19,677 bases of DNA from Clostridia bacterium. Lineage in GTDB: Bacteria; Bacillota; Clostridia; UBA1381; UMGS1253. A program made the position numbers and the translations under genes. Below the pieces are notes generated by a model that saw only the letters and a program-made list of their open reading frames with translations, made no database searches and had not been told where the DNA came from. The stretch lies in NCBI GenBank assembly GCA_017411585.1, contig JAFQPV010000045.1, positions 1 to 19,677 on the forward strand. The letters are read 5' to 3'. This document shows, one piece after another, positions 1 through 7,159 of the stretch; within the stretch, counting starts at the first letter, position 1; each line of letters begins with the position of its first letter.

Positions 1-69
1 AAAGCTGACTGCCGAAAAGCAAGTCAGCAGCACAGCTAAAGCTAAAGATAAAGAAATAAATTTTTTCAT
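1..69 (-). CDS. Secreted protein, N-terminal signal peptide only (partial)
   Basis: An ATG at 69-67 on the minus strand opens a frame of 23 codons that runs off the left edge without a stop. The visible peptide begins MKKFISLSLALAVLL and continues TCFSAVSF. This is a short positive N-region followed by a hydrophobic core, the form of a Sec signal peptide. The ribosome-binding site AGGAG (80-76) is 6 bases upstream and touches the stop codon of the Dabb gene, so the two genes are probably co-transcribed. A cysteine follows LLT, which resembles a lipobox, but Thr at -1 is unusual, so I cannot say whether it is a lipoprotein. The mature protein lies outside the window and its function cannot be judged. 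Confidence 0.7.
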   Translation of the reverse strand, partial: MKKFISLSLALAVLLTCFSAVSF

Positions 70-79
70 TTTTTTCTCC

Positions 80-382
80 TTAATATTCGTAATCAGCAAC
101 ACATCTGCCGATATTTACGGCGCGAATATAAGCGGCAACCTTTAAATGCTCTTCATTATTCTGATAAGCATTCAAATCTTCCTTTGTTTTAAAATCCGTT
201 ACAAGGCAAACATCATACGCCATATCGCTTTCATTAAAATTTACACCAACCTGCAAATTTACAATTTCATTAATCAAAGCAGGTAACGTCTCTAAAGATG
301 TTTTAATCTTTAAAGCTATTTCTCTTTTATTCAGTCCATCCTTTTCCTCCGGTAATTTCCACATTACAATATGCTTAATCAT
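80..382 (-). CDS. Dabb (stress-responsive A/B barrel) domain protein
   Basis: This 100-residue protein starts MIKHIVMWKL and is the length of a single Dabb domain. Features typical of the family are the N-terminal strand with the HIVMWK motif, a central helix with KTSLETLP, and the strand VGVNFN followed by AYDVCLVTDF. The C-terminal part has a conserved-looking HLKVAAYIR segment. Such proteins form small dimeric alpha-beta barrels; their cellular role is usually unknown. The start has a good ribosome-binding site (GGAAGG on the minus strand, 396-391). A promoter lies upstream at 456-429. The gene is read away from dnaA and is followed at once by the secreted-protein gene. Family assignment is from sequence pattern; the function is not inferred. 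Confidence 0.8.
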   Translation of the reverse strand: MIKHIVMWKLPEEKDGLNKREIALKIKTSLETLPALINEIVNLQVGVNFNESDMAYDVCLVTDFKTKEDLNAYQNNEEHLKVAAYIRAVNIGRCVADYEY

Positions 383-428
383 AATTTTTTCCTTCCTTTA
401 TTTATAAATATTTGTACTTCTAATTTTT

Positions 429-456
429 ATTATAAGGAATTATAAAAATTTGTCAA
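429..456 (-). promoter_or_regulatory. Sigma-A-type promoter for the Dabb gene
   Basis: On the minus strand TTGACA (456-451) and TATAAT (434-429) both match the consensus fully, with a 16-base spacer. The predicted transcript start near 422 leaves a leader of about 40 bases before the Dabb ATG at 382. Confidence 0.75.
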
Positions 457-486
457 TTCTTTTATATATATTCTTTCTTTTTTTAC

Positions 487-515
487 TTGCACTTTTCTAT
501 ATTTTTTGTTATAAT
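487..515 (+). promoter_or_regulatory. Probable dnaA promoter (extended -10)
   Basis: TTGCAC (487-492), a 17-base spacer and TATAAT (510-515) preceded by TG at 507-508 form an extended -10 promoter. It would give a dnaA leader of about 265 bases that carries all the upstream DnaA boxes, an arrangement suited to control of dnaA by DnaA itself. The -35 match is only partial. Nearer alternatives such as TATACT at 754-759 lack a recognisable -35. Confidence 0.6.
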
Positions 516-650
516 TAGTCTGTATATGTATGATTGGAATTGCTATGATTTATTTACATTTTATATATAAATGAATATATATTATGTAAACCACAATATA
601 TAGTTATATTTTTTTAATACTGCAATATATTTTCAGTTTTAATCACATTT

Positions 651-734
651 TTATCCACAAATCAGTTTTAAAAAAATCCGATTTTACTGCGGTTTTGAGA
701 AGTTATACACATTTGTGCATAACTATGTGGAAAA
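651..734 (+). promoter_or_regulatory. DnaA-box cluster upstream of dnaA (oriC part 1)
   Basis: Three perfect TTATNCACA boxes are visible: TTATCCACA at 651-659 (plus), TTATACACA at 703-711 (plus) and TTATGCACA at 722-714 (minus). The last two form an inverted pair two bases apart. A fourth, TTTTCCACA at 734-726 (minus), has one mismatch. The flanking 383-786 segment has no gene and is very AT-rich, as expected of an origin sub-region. The boxes lie between the proposed dnaA promoter and the dnaA start, so they may serve both initiation and autoregulation. Confidence 0.85.
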
Positions 735-786
735 CTTTTATAAAAACGTTATATATACTATTTATTGTTTTTAGGAGTTTTATAAT

Positions 787-2112
787 ATGGATGTTAAAAA
801 AATTTGGGAAGATACACTTGAATTAATTGAGCCTTCTGTTACCTCTGTTGTATTCAATACATGGTTTAAGGATGCAAAACCAATATCAATTGAAGAAGAT
901 ACACTCGTTCTTTCGATGACGAATGAATTGATGTCTAAAATGTTGAAGAGATACAGCGCATTAATTCAAAATGCATTGCAATCTGTGACCGGAAAATGGT
1001 TAATGATTGAATTTACAGAGGGTTTAAAACCGGTAAATATCGTAAAGGGTACATTAAATACAGAACAGAACACTGCACCAACCGTCAGCTATTTAAATCC
1101 AAAATATACATTTGATTCTTTTGTTGTCGGTAATTCCAACCGTTATGCACATGCAGTATCAGTCGCAGTCGGCGAAGCTCCCGGAGAAGTTTATAACCCG
1201 CTTTTGATTTACGGCGGCAGCGGTCTGGGTAAAACGCATTTGATGCAAGCAATTGCAAATTATGCGCATGACAACAATCCGGATATGAAAATTGTATATA
1301 TTTCTTCTGAAAAATTTACAAACGAATTGATTTCCGCAATTACAACACGTTCCACAGCACAATTTCGAAATAAATACAGAAATGTGGATATGCTTTTGAT
1401 TGATGATGTGCAGTTTTTAGAAGGTAAGGAAATGGCACAGGAAGAATTTTTCCACACTTTTAATGATTTACATGATACAAATAAACAAATTATTATGACA
1501 AGTGACCGTCATCCGCGTGAGATTAAAATTGAAGAAAGATTGCAATCCAGATTTGTCAGCGGTTGTCTTGCAGATATTCAGCCACCGGATTACGAAACAA
1601 GAATTGCAATCCTTCAAAAAAAGGCAGAAGGCGAAGAAATCGAAATTCCATATGATGTTTACTGTTATATGGCAGACAGCATTAAATCAAATATAAGAGA
1701 ACTTGAAGGTGCATTAACAAGAATTTTATCCTATGCAAAAATAACAGGAAAAACGCTTGATCTTGCACTGGCGGAAGAAGCACTCAGTGCAGTAATTCAG
1801 CGCGAAGGTGTTGTTCGCATCACAGCTAAATCTATAAATGATGCTGTTTCTAAATATTATAATATTCCGATTGCCGATATAAAAGGTAAACGTAAAACAC
1901 AAGATATATCTGATGCACGACAAATGGCAATGTATCTTTGTCGTGAGCTGACAGATATGAGCTTTGTTGTTATCGGTAAAGAATACGGAAACCGTCATTA
2001 TACAACCGTTATGCATGCAGTAGATAATATAAAAAAGAATATGGAAAATGATTCTGAACTCTACAACACTGCAGAAACATTAAAAAAACAACTTAGAACA
2101 ATTTTAAATTAA
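787..2112 (+). CDS. dnaA: Chromosomal replication initiator protein DnaA
   Basis: DnaA binds boxes in oriC, opens the duplex and loads the helicase. The 441-residue protein has domain I (about 1-80), a short linker domain II (about 82-106), the AAA+ domain III and the DNA-binding domain IV (from about 340). Walker A is GGSGLGKT at 143-150 and Walker B is LLIDDVQF at 203-210. Sensor-type motifs follow, with the arginine of the SRF motif at 255. Two hallmarks deviate. The usual SRFxWGL is SRFVSGC (254-260), and the domain IV signature, usually GxRDHTTV, is GNRHYTTV (401-408). The start is set by AGGAG at 773-777. The frame is intact and the gene is flanked on both sides by origin sequence, so it is the working dnaA. 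Confidence 0.98.
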   Translation: MDVKKIWEDTLELIEPSVTSVVFNTWFKDAKPISIEEDTLVLSMTNELMSKMLKRYSALIQNALQSVTGKWLMIEFTEGLKPVNIVKGTLNTEQNTAPTVSYLNPKYTFDSFVVGNSNRYAHAVSVAVGEAPGEVYNPLLIYGGSGLGKTHLMQAIANYAHDNNPDMKIVYISSEKFTNELISAITTRSTAQFRNKYRNVDMLLIDDVQFLEGKEMAQEEFFHTFNDLHDTNKQIIMTSDRHPREIKIEERLQSRFVSGCLADIQPPDYETRIAILQKKAEGEEIEIPYDVYCYMADSIKSNIRELEGALTRILSYAKITGKTLDLALAEEALSAVIQREGVVRITAKSINDAVSKYYNIPIADIKGKRKTQDISDARQMAMYLCRELTDMSFVVIGKEYGNRHYTTVMHAVDNIKKNMENDSELYNTAETLKKQLRTILN

Positions 2113-2281
2113 TTTTATCCATACTCTTATATGGAAATGTGTGTATCATAATATGGATGAAATATGAATTGTGCATTATGTGGAAATATATTTTTATTTT
2201 TTCATAAGATTTACACACTATAAAATAATCATTATCGCTTAGAGTAGCAAGTATTTTAGAAAATTATACATATTTTCCATA
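2113..2281. promoter_or_regulatory. Degenerate DnaA boxes between dnaA and dnaN (oriC part 2)
   Basis: The gap holds several 9-mers with one mismatch to TTATNCACA: TTATCCATA at 2115-2123 (plus), TGATACACA at 2148-2140 (minus), TAATGCACA at 2178-2170 (minus) and TTATACATA at 2264-2272 (plus). Two-mismatch copies are TCATCCATA (2160-2152, minus), ATTTCCACA (2187-2179, minus) and TTTTCCATA (2273-2281, plus). No perfect box was found here, unlike upstream of dnaA. Several copies share CATA in place of CACA. Confidence 0.7.
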
Positions 2282-2330
2282 TACCCTACTACTAAAGCTA
2301 CTAAATATAAATATTATTATTATTTATAAA
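2264..2330 (+). promoter_or_regulatory. Basal unwinding system: tandem boxes, DnaA-trios and AT-rich unwinding element
   Basis: Two box-like 9-mers abut directly (TTATACATA 2264-2272, TTTTCCATA 2273-2281) and are followed by ACC. A run of trios comes next: CTA at 2286-2288, 2289-2291 and 2292-2294, AAG at 2295-2297, then CTA at 2298-2300 and 2301-2303. From 2304 to 2330 the sequence is entirely A and T. In B. subtilis the same order (two boxes, CCC, CTA-type trios, A/T stretch) guides DnaA onto single-stranded DNA during origin melting. The assignment rests on this close resemblance. Confidence 0.85.
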
Positions 2331-2361
2331 AGAATTTACGAAAAAAGGAATGGATTAAAAA

Positions 2362-3462
2362 ATGAAATTTATCTGTGACAAGAACAATTTATCAGATGCA
2401 ATCAATACAGTACAAAAAGCTGTTTCTCAAAAATCTACATTACCTGTATTAGAAGGTATTTTAATTGAATGCGGTGAAGGAAAAATTATTTTAACCGGTA
2501 ATGACTTGGAAATCGGCATCCGTTATGAATGTCCTGCACAGATATTAGAAGAAGGCACTATTGTATTGAATTCCAGAATGTTCGGTGATATTGTTCGTAA
2601 GCTTCCGGATGCTCCGGTACAGATTGAATCGGATGATAAATATCTTACAAAAATTGTTTGCGGTAATGTAAAATTTGATATTTCCGGTATTGATCCGCAG
2701 GAATTTCCCCGTATTTCAGACATTAACCGTGATTTTTCCTTTAATATTAAAAGTAATGTTTTAAGAAGCATTATTAAACAGACAATTTATGTAATTCCAC
2801 AAACTTCTACCAGACCGGTATTAACAGGCGCTTATTTTGAAGTGGAAAATAATAAACTTTCTGTTGTCGGTTCTGACCGCTTCCGTGTGGCTATCCGAAA
2901 TGAAATGATTGATGAAACAAACAAAAATTTCAGTGCAATTATTCCGGTGCGTACACTTGGTGAGCTTTTAAAAATTGTGAAAGATGACGATACTTATTTA
3001 AGAATGTATTTTTCTGATAAAAATGTATTGTTTGAATTTGATGATTTTATTGTTCTTTCAAGATTACGTGACGGTGAATATATAAATTATAAGAATGCAA
3101 TTCCGCAGCAATATGCATTCACTGTGAAATGTAATGTTGCAGATTTAGAAAATGCGGTTGACCGCGCATCTTTGATTATTTCGAACGAATCGGTAAAAAG
3201 TCCGCTCACATTAAATATTCGTACCGGTGAAATTGAAATCAGCTGTAGCTCTGCTTCCGGTAAGATTAATGATGTAATTTCTGTGGATTGTGACTGTGAA
3301 CCTTTTGAAATAAAGTTCAATTTAAAGTTCCTTTTAGATTCACTGAAAAACTGTGACTGTGAAGAAATTCATATGAAGTTTATTACTTCCGGCAGTCCTT
3401 GTGTTATGGAACCGGTAGAAGGTAATGAATTTATGTATCTTGTTTTACCGATGCTGAAATAA
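2362..3462 (+). CDS. dnaN: DNA polymerase III beta sliding clamp
   Basis: The 366-residue product is full length for a bacterial beta clamp, a ring-shaped dimer with three similar domains per subunit that tethers the replicative polymerase to DNA. Typical features are the N-terminal QKAVSQKSTLPVLEGI segment, the GNDLEIGI strand, the SDRFRVAIR segment of the second domain and the C-terminal YLVLPMLK. The ribosome-binding site AAAGGA is at 2344-2349, 12 bases from the ATG. The leader is the origin unwinding region, so transcription of dnaN either starts inside it or reads through from dnaA. I found no convincing separate promoter. It is followed 10 bases later by the S4 gene. Confidence 0.97.
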   Translation: MKFICDKNNLSDAINTVQKAVSQKSTLPVLEGILIECGEGKIILTGNDLEIGIRYECPAQILEEGTIVLNSRMFGDIVRKLPDAPVQIESDDKYLTKIVCGNVKFDISGIDPQEFPRISDINRDFSFNIKSNVLRSIIKQTIYVIPQTSTRPVLTGAYFEVENNKLSVVGSDRFRVAIRNEMIDETNKNFSAIIPVRTLGELLKIVKDDDTYLRMYFSDKNVLFEFDDFIVLSRLRDGEYINYKNAIPQQYAFTVKCNVADLENAVDRASLIISNESVKSPLTLNIRTGEIEISCSSASGKINDVISVDCDCEPFEIKFNLKFLLDSLKNCDCEEIHMKFITSGSPCVMEPVEGNEFMYLVLPMLK

Positions 3463-3472
3463 GGAATAGATT

Positions 3473-3697
3473 ATGGAAAAATTAAATGTAAAAATTACAA
3501 CAGAATATATAAAATTGGATCAACTTTTAAAGTTTTCCGGTGTAGCAGAAACAGGTGCTGATGCAAAGGATATGATTTTATCGGAAATGGTGTATTATGA
3601 TGGTGAAAAATGTACTATGCGCGGTAAAAAAATCAGATCTGGTGATAAAGTGCTTGTTGAATTTGAAGATACAGATGTTTTAATTACGGTTGAATAA
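3473..3697 (+). CDS. yaaA: S4-domain RNA-binding protein, YaaA type
   Basis: This 74-residue protein consists of one S4 RNA-binding domain. The fold is seen in IKLDQLLKFSGVAETGADAKDMI, then the hinge VYYDGEKCTMRGKKIRSGD, and a final strand KVLVEF. Small S4 proteins of this size sit between dnaN and recF in most Firmicutes, and B. subtilis YaaA is linked to ribosome assembly. AAGGAA (3461-3466), which overlaps the dnaN stop, serves as the ribosome-binding site. The recF ATG follows after three bases, so the genes form one transcription and translation unit. The symbol follows the B. subtilis gene; some databases reserve yaaA for an unrelated E. coli gene. Confidence 0.92.
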   Translation: MEKLNVKITTEYIKLDQLLKFSGVAETGADAKDMILSEMVYYDGEKCTMRGKKIRSGDKVLVEFEDTDVLITVE

Positions 3698-3700
3698 ATT

Positions 3701-4795
3701 ATGTATATAAAAACACTGAAAATTAAAGATTTCAGAAATTATGAATTTGCTGTACTTTCTTTAGATCCGAAAACAAATATTATATACGGTAATAATGCAC
3801 AGGGGAAAACAAATATTTTAGAATCTGTTTTTGTTTTTTGTAGTGGTCGTTCACATCGGCGTGCTGATGACGGAGAAATGATTCGTGAGGGTGCACAAAG
3901 TGCATGTATTGAAATTCGTTTTTGCGATGAAGCTCGTGAATATGAAGGAAAAATGATTATGCAAAGCGGCAAAAAGAAGCTTGTTTCCTTTAATGGTGTT
4001 TCACTTAAGAAAATCAGTCAAATCGCAAATTATATTAATGCTGTTATTTTTTCTCCTGAGGATTTAAATATTATAAAAGGCGGTCCCGGTGAACGCAGAC
4101 GTTTTATGGATATGGCGCTTAGCCAGTTAAAGCCGAATTATGTATCTGTTTTAAACGACTATTTAAAAGTTCTTAAGCAGAGAAATAATCTTTTAAAAAA
4201 ATTAAATCCGGATACAGCAGCGGCAGAAACATTAGATGTATGGGATGAATCTTTAGCAGATTTAGGTACAAAGATAACAATGTACCGTAAGGAATTTATT
4301 GATTTTTTAAAGCCGTTTGTAAAAAATATATATGCTGAGCTTTCAAATGAAAAATTAGATTTAGATTATGATTCTAATATAACCGATCAATTTGAAAGTT
4401 ATGAGATCATAAAAGAAAATATGCTTTCGTTACTGAAAAAAAATCGACGCCGTGATATGGAAACAAAAATTTCAAATGTCGGTGTACACAGAGATGATAT
4501 TTTATTTTCAATTGACGGAAGAGATTTAAAAATTTACGGTTCACAAGGGCAGCACAGGAGTGTTGTTTTATGTTTAAAGCTTGCGCAAACTGAAGCTGTT
4601 TACAGTGTGAAAAAGACATATCCGATTATTTTACTTGATGATATTATGAGTGAACTGGATAAAAACAGACGTGATTATTTTGCAGGTAAAATAAAAAATA
4701 AACAAGTGATTTTAACTTGTACAGATAGAGATGAAACACAAAAGGATGCTCGTTATTTTTATGTAAAGTCGGGGCGGGTAAGGCAGGAGAAGTGA
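3701..4795 (+). CDS. recF: DNA replication and repair protein RecF
   Basis: RecF is an SMC-like ATPase that works with RecO and RecR to load RecA at gapped DNA. The 364-residue protein has Walker A GNNAQGKT at 30-37, the ABC-type signature YGSQGQHR at 279-286 and Walker B PIILLDDIMSELD at 308-320, all in the expected order. The N-terminal MYIKTLKIKDFRNY is typical. The start lies 3 bases after the S4 stop and lacks a strong ribosome-binding site of its own, so translation is probably coupled. The product's length and motifs indicate an intact gene. Confidence 0.97.
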   Translation: MYIKTLKIKDFRNYEFAVLSLDPKTNIIYGNNAQGKTNILESVFVFCSGRSHRRADDGEMIREGAQSACIEIRFCDEAREYEGKMIMQSGKKKLVSFNGVSLKKISQIANYINAVIFSPEDLNIIKGGPGERRRFMDMALSQLKPNYVSVLNDYLKVLKQRNNLLKKLNPDTAAAETLDVWDESLADLGTKITMYRKEFIDFLKPFVKNIYAELSNEKLDLDYDSNITDQFESYEIIKENMLSLLKKNRRRDMETKISNVGVHRDDILFSIDGRDLKIYGSQGQHRSVVLCLKLAQTEAVYSVKKTYPIILLDDIMSELDKNRRDYFAGKIKNKQVILTCTDRDETQKDARYFYVKSGRVRQEK

Positions 4796-4796
4796 A

Positions 4797-5057
4797 ATGT
4801 ATTTACATTTAGGATCTGATGTTGTCGTTTCAAAATCAGATATCATTGCTGTGCTTGACCTTGAAACGACAAGTGTATCCAAAAGAACACAAAAATTTTT
4901 AGAAACTGCGCAAAAAAGTGGTAGAGTTATTGATGTAAGTATTGGTGATTTACCGAAAAGCTATGTTTTGTGTGGGAGTAAAGAGAATTATAAGGTTTAT
5001 GTTTCGCCGATTTCTGCACAAACGCTGCATAAACGTGCGATGGAACATATTTGGTAA
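4797..5057 (+). CDS. remB: RemB-type regulator (DUF370, extracellular matrix regulatory family)
   Basis: The 86-residue protein begins MYLHLGSDVVVSKSDIIAV and ends with SPISAQTLHKRAMEHIW, the two ends that mark the YaaB/RemB family. In B. subtilis this gene has the same place, between recF and gyrB, and its product affects expression of biofilm matrix genes; how it acts biochemically is less certain. It starts one base after the recF stop, with AGGCAGGAG (4781-4789) inside recF as the ribosome-binding site. The middle (SKRTQKFLETAQKSG) is basic and may contact nucleic acid, which is inference. Whether it controls matrix genes in this organism is unknown. Confidence 0.88.
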   Translation: MYLHLGSDVVVSKSDIIAVLDLETTSVSKRTQKFLETAQKSGRVIDVSIGDLPKSYVLCGSKENYKVYVSPISAQTLHKRAMEHIW

Positions 5058-5086
5058 AAAGCCAAATGGGAAAGGAAAGGAAAAAT

Positions 5087-7012
5087 ATGGAAGAAACGAA
5101 AGTAAATTCCAATTATGACGAAAGTAATATTCAAGTCTTGGAAGGACTTGAAGCTGTAAGAAAAAGACCGGGTATGTATATTGGGTCTACTTCAGTGCGC
5201 GGTTTACATCACTTAGTATATGAAATCGTGGATAATGCGATTGACGAAGCACTAGCCGGCTACTGTAAAAATATTTTGGTAGAGATTTTACCGGGAAATA
5301 TTGTTAGTGTAACAGATGACGGTCGTGGTATTCCGGTTGGTATTCATCCAAAGATGGGTATTTCTACCCTTGAGGTTGTATTTACAATTCTGCATGCCGG
5401 CGGTAAATTCGGCGGTGGCGGATATAAGGTATCCGGTGGTTTGCACGGCGTTGGTTCGTCTGTTGTTAATGCGCTTTCTGAATATCTTGAAGTTGAGGTT
5501 ATACATGACGGTGAGGTATATTATCAGAGATATGAGCGCGGTAAGAGCTGTGGTCCTGTGAAGGTAATTGATAAAGCGCCGGAAGGTAAAACCGGTACAA
5601 AGGTTACATTCAAAGCGGACGATACTGTTTTTGAAACAGTGGAATATGAATATGATGTACTTTTACAGCGTCTTCGTGAGCAGGCTTTCTTAAATGGCGG
5701 TGTAAGAATTGATTTTATTGATAAACGTGGCGAAGAAGTTGTTGAAAATAATCTCTATTATGAAGGCGGTATTCGCGAATATGTAAATTATTTAAATCAA
5801 AATAAGGTACCGATTCATGATGATATAATTTATTTTGATGGCAGTAAGGGCGATTCTTATGTTGAAATCGCAATGCAGTATACAGATAATTACAGTGAAG
5901 TACTTGTTTCTTTTGCAAATGATATTAAAACAACGGAAGGCGGTACGCACGAAGTTGGTTTTAAAACAGCAATTACCAGAGTATTTAATGAATATATTAA
6001 GAAGTATAATCTCATTAAAGAAAAGGATAAGGATTTAACACTTTCCGGTGAGGATGTTCGTGAAGGTCTTACTGCAATTATCAGTGTTAAAGTATCTGAA
6101 CCGCAGTTTGAAGGTCAGACGAAGACAAAACTCGGTAATTCTGAGTTTCGTGGTATTGTAGATAAGACAGTTAGCGAAAAGTTTGCTGATTTCTTAGAAG
6201 AAAATCCGGGAACAGCGCGTATGATTATGGAAAAAGCCCTTTTGGCTTGTAAAGCGCGTGAGGCTGCAAGAAAAGCAAGAGAAAATACTAGAAAAGCAAC
6301 CAATAACGGTGATTCAAGTCTTTTAGGAAAGCTTGCTAAGTGTTCCGGTAAGGACCCGACAAAAAATGAAATTTACATCGTAGAGGGTGACTCTGCAGGT
6401 GGTAGTGCAAAGCAGGGCAGAGATAGAAGTTTCCAAGCTATTCTCCCACTATGGGGTAAAATGTTAAATGTCGAAAAAGCTCGATTAGACAAAGTATACA
6501 GTAATGAAAAGCTTTTGCCGATTATTATGGCGCTTGGTGCAGGTATTGGTGATGAGTTTGATGTAAGCAAGCTTAAATATCATAAGGTTATTATTATGGC
6601 CGATGCCGATGTCGATGGTTCTCATATCCGTACCCTTCTTCTAACCTTCTTCTTTAGACATATGAGACCACTTATCGATGGTGGTTATGTATATCTTGCG
6701 CAGCCACCGCTGTTTAAAATTTGGAAGGGTAAGAATGTTAAGTATGCCTACAGCGATTACGAAATGCAGAGTATTATCGAAGAAATGGGCGGAAAATGCG
6801 ATGTTCAGCGTTACAAGGGTCTTGGTGAAATGTCTCACACACAGCTTTGGGAAACAACGATGGACCCGGAAAAGCGTACAATGATGCGTGTAACTTTAGA
6901 TGATGCAGTCTTAGCAGATGAAATGTTTACAATTCTGATGGGAGATAATGTTGAACCGCGTCGAGAGTTTATTGAAAAAAATGCAGCATCTGTAATGAAT
7001 TTGGATATTTAA
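5087..7012 (+). CDS. gyrB: DNA gyrase subunit B
   Basis: GyrB is the ATPase subunit of gyrase, which introduces negative supercoils. With the ATG at 5087 it has 641 residues, the normal length. An in-frame ATG at 5051 overlaps the end of remB and has no ribosome-binding site, while AAAGGAAAGG at 5071-5080 serves 5087. The GHKL ATPase motifs are EIVDNAIDEA (46-55), with the catalytic Glu and Mg-binding Asn, and DDGRGIPVG (77-85). The gyrase-specific QTKTKLGNSE follows at 344-353. The TOPRIM site is EGDSAGGS (433-440) with DADVDG at 506-511. gyrA does not follow it here; two parS sites and parAB do. Confidence 0.97.
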   Translation: MEETKVNSNYDESNIQVLEGLEAVRKRPGMYIGSTSVRGLHHLVYEIVDNAIDEALAGYCKNILVEILPGNIVSVTDDGRGIPVGIHPKMGISTLEVVFTILHAGGKFGGGGYKVSGGLHGVGSSVVNALSEYLEVEVIHDGEVYYQRYERGKSCGPVKVIDKAPEGKTGTKVTFKADDTVFETVEYEYDVLLQRLREQAFLNGGVRIDFIDKRGEEVVENNLYYEGGIREYVNYLNQNKVPIHDDIIYFDGSKGDSYVEIAMQYTDNYSEVLVSFANDIKTTEGGTHEVGFKTAITRVFNEYIKKYNLIKEKDKDLTLSGEDVREGLTAIISVKVSEPQFEGQTKTKLGNSEFRGIVDKTVSEKFADFLEENPGTARMIMEKALLACKAREAARKARENTRKATNNGDSSLLGKLAKCSGKDPTKNEIYIVEGDSAGGSAKQGRDRSFQAILPLWGKMLNVEKARLDKVYSNEKLLPIIMALGAGIGDEFDVSKLKYHKVIIMADADVDGSHIRTLLLTFFFRHMRPLIDGGYVYLAQPPLFKIWKGKNVKYAYSDYEMQSIIEEMGGKCDVQRYKGLGEMSHTQLWETTMDPEKRTMMRVTLDDAVLADEMFTILMGDNVEPRREFIEKNAASVMNLDI

Positions 7013-7015
7013 AAT

Positions 7016-7047
7016 AAAAGGAATGTTTCACGTGAAACATTCCTTTT
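7016..7047. promoter_or_regulatory. parS site 1, also a terminator hairpin for gyrB
   Basis: TGTTTCACGTGAAACA at 7024-7039 is an exact parS site of the B. subtilis type, bound by ParB. The symmetry extends outward with AAAAGGAA and TTCCTTTT to a perfect 32-base palindrome (16-base arms). It is followed by an uninterrupted T-rich stretch (7044-7057), so the transcript can form a stable hairpin plus U tract just after the gyrB stop (7012). The same DNA therefore probably serves as centromere site and as terminator. Confidence 0.93.
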
Positions 7048-7061
7048 TATTTTTTTATAAA

Positions 7062-7085
7062 AAAGTGTTTCACGTGAAACACTTT
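7062..7085. promoter_or_regulatory. parS site 2
   Basis: A second exact TGTTTCACGTGAAACA lies at 7066-7081, 42 bases from the first and in a perfect 24-base palindrome (12-base arms). It sits just upstream of the parA promoter, so ParB bound here could also influence parAB transcription. Confidence 0.93.
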
Positions 7086-7099
7086 ATTTCGTTTTTTGC

Positions 7100-7128
7100 T
7101 TTACTATATCGACAATCTATGTTAAAAT
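7100..7128 (+). promoter_or_regulatory. Probable parA promoter
   Basis: TTTACT (7100-7105), 17 bases, then TAAAAT (7123-7128) preceded by TG at 7120-7121 gives an extended -10 promoter. The transcript would start near 7135, leaving a 25-base leader with the parA ribosome-binding site AAAGGTGA (7148-7155). The -35 lies 19 bases after parS site 2. Confidence 0.6.
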
Positions 7129-7159
7129 AGTATAGTAAATCTTATCGAAAGGTGATTTT

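Noticed and set aside
54..69. Lipoprotein call for the left-edge gene
   Set aside because: The cysteine is preceded by LLT; Thr at -1 is outside the usual lipobox and the mature part is not visible.
5051..5086. Longer GyrB starting at 5051
   Set aside because: It overlaps the end of remB, lacks a ribosome-binding site and adds residues not seen in GyrB; AAAGGAAAGG serves 5087.
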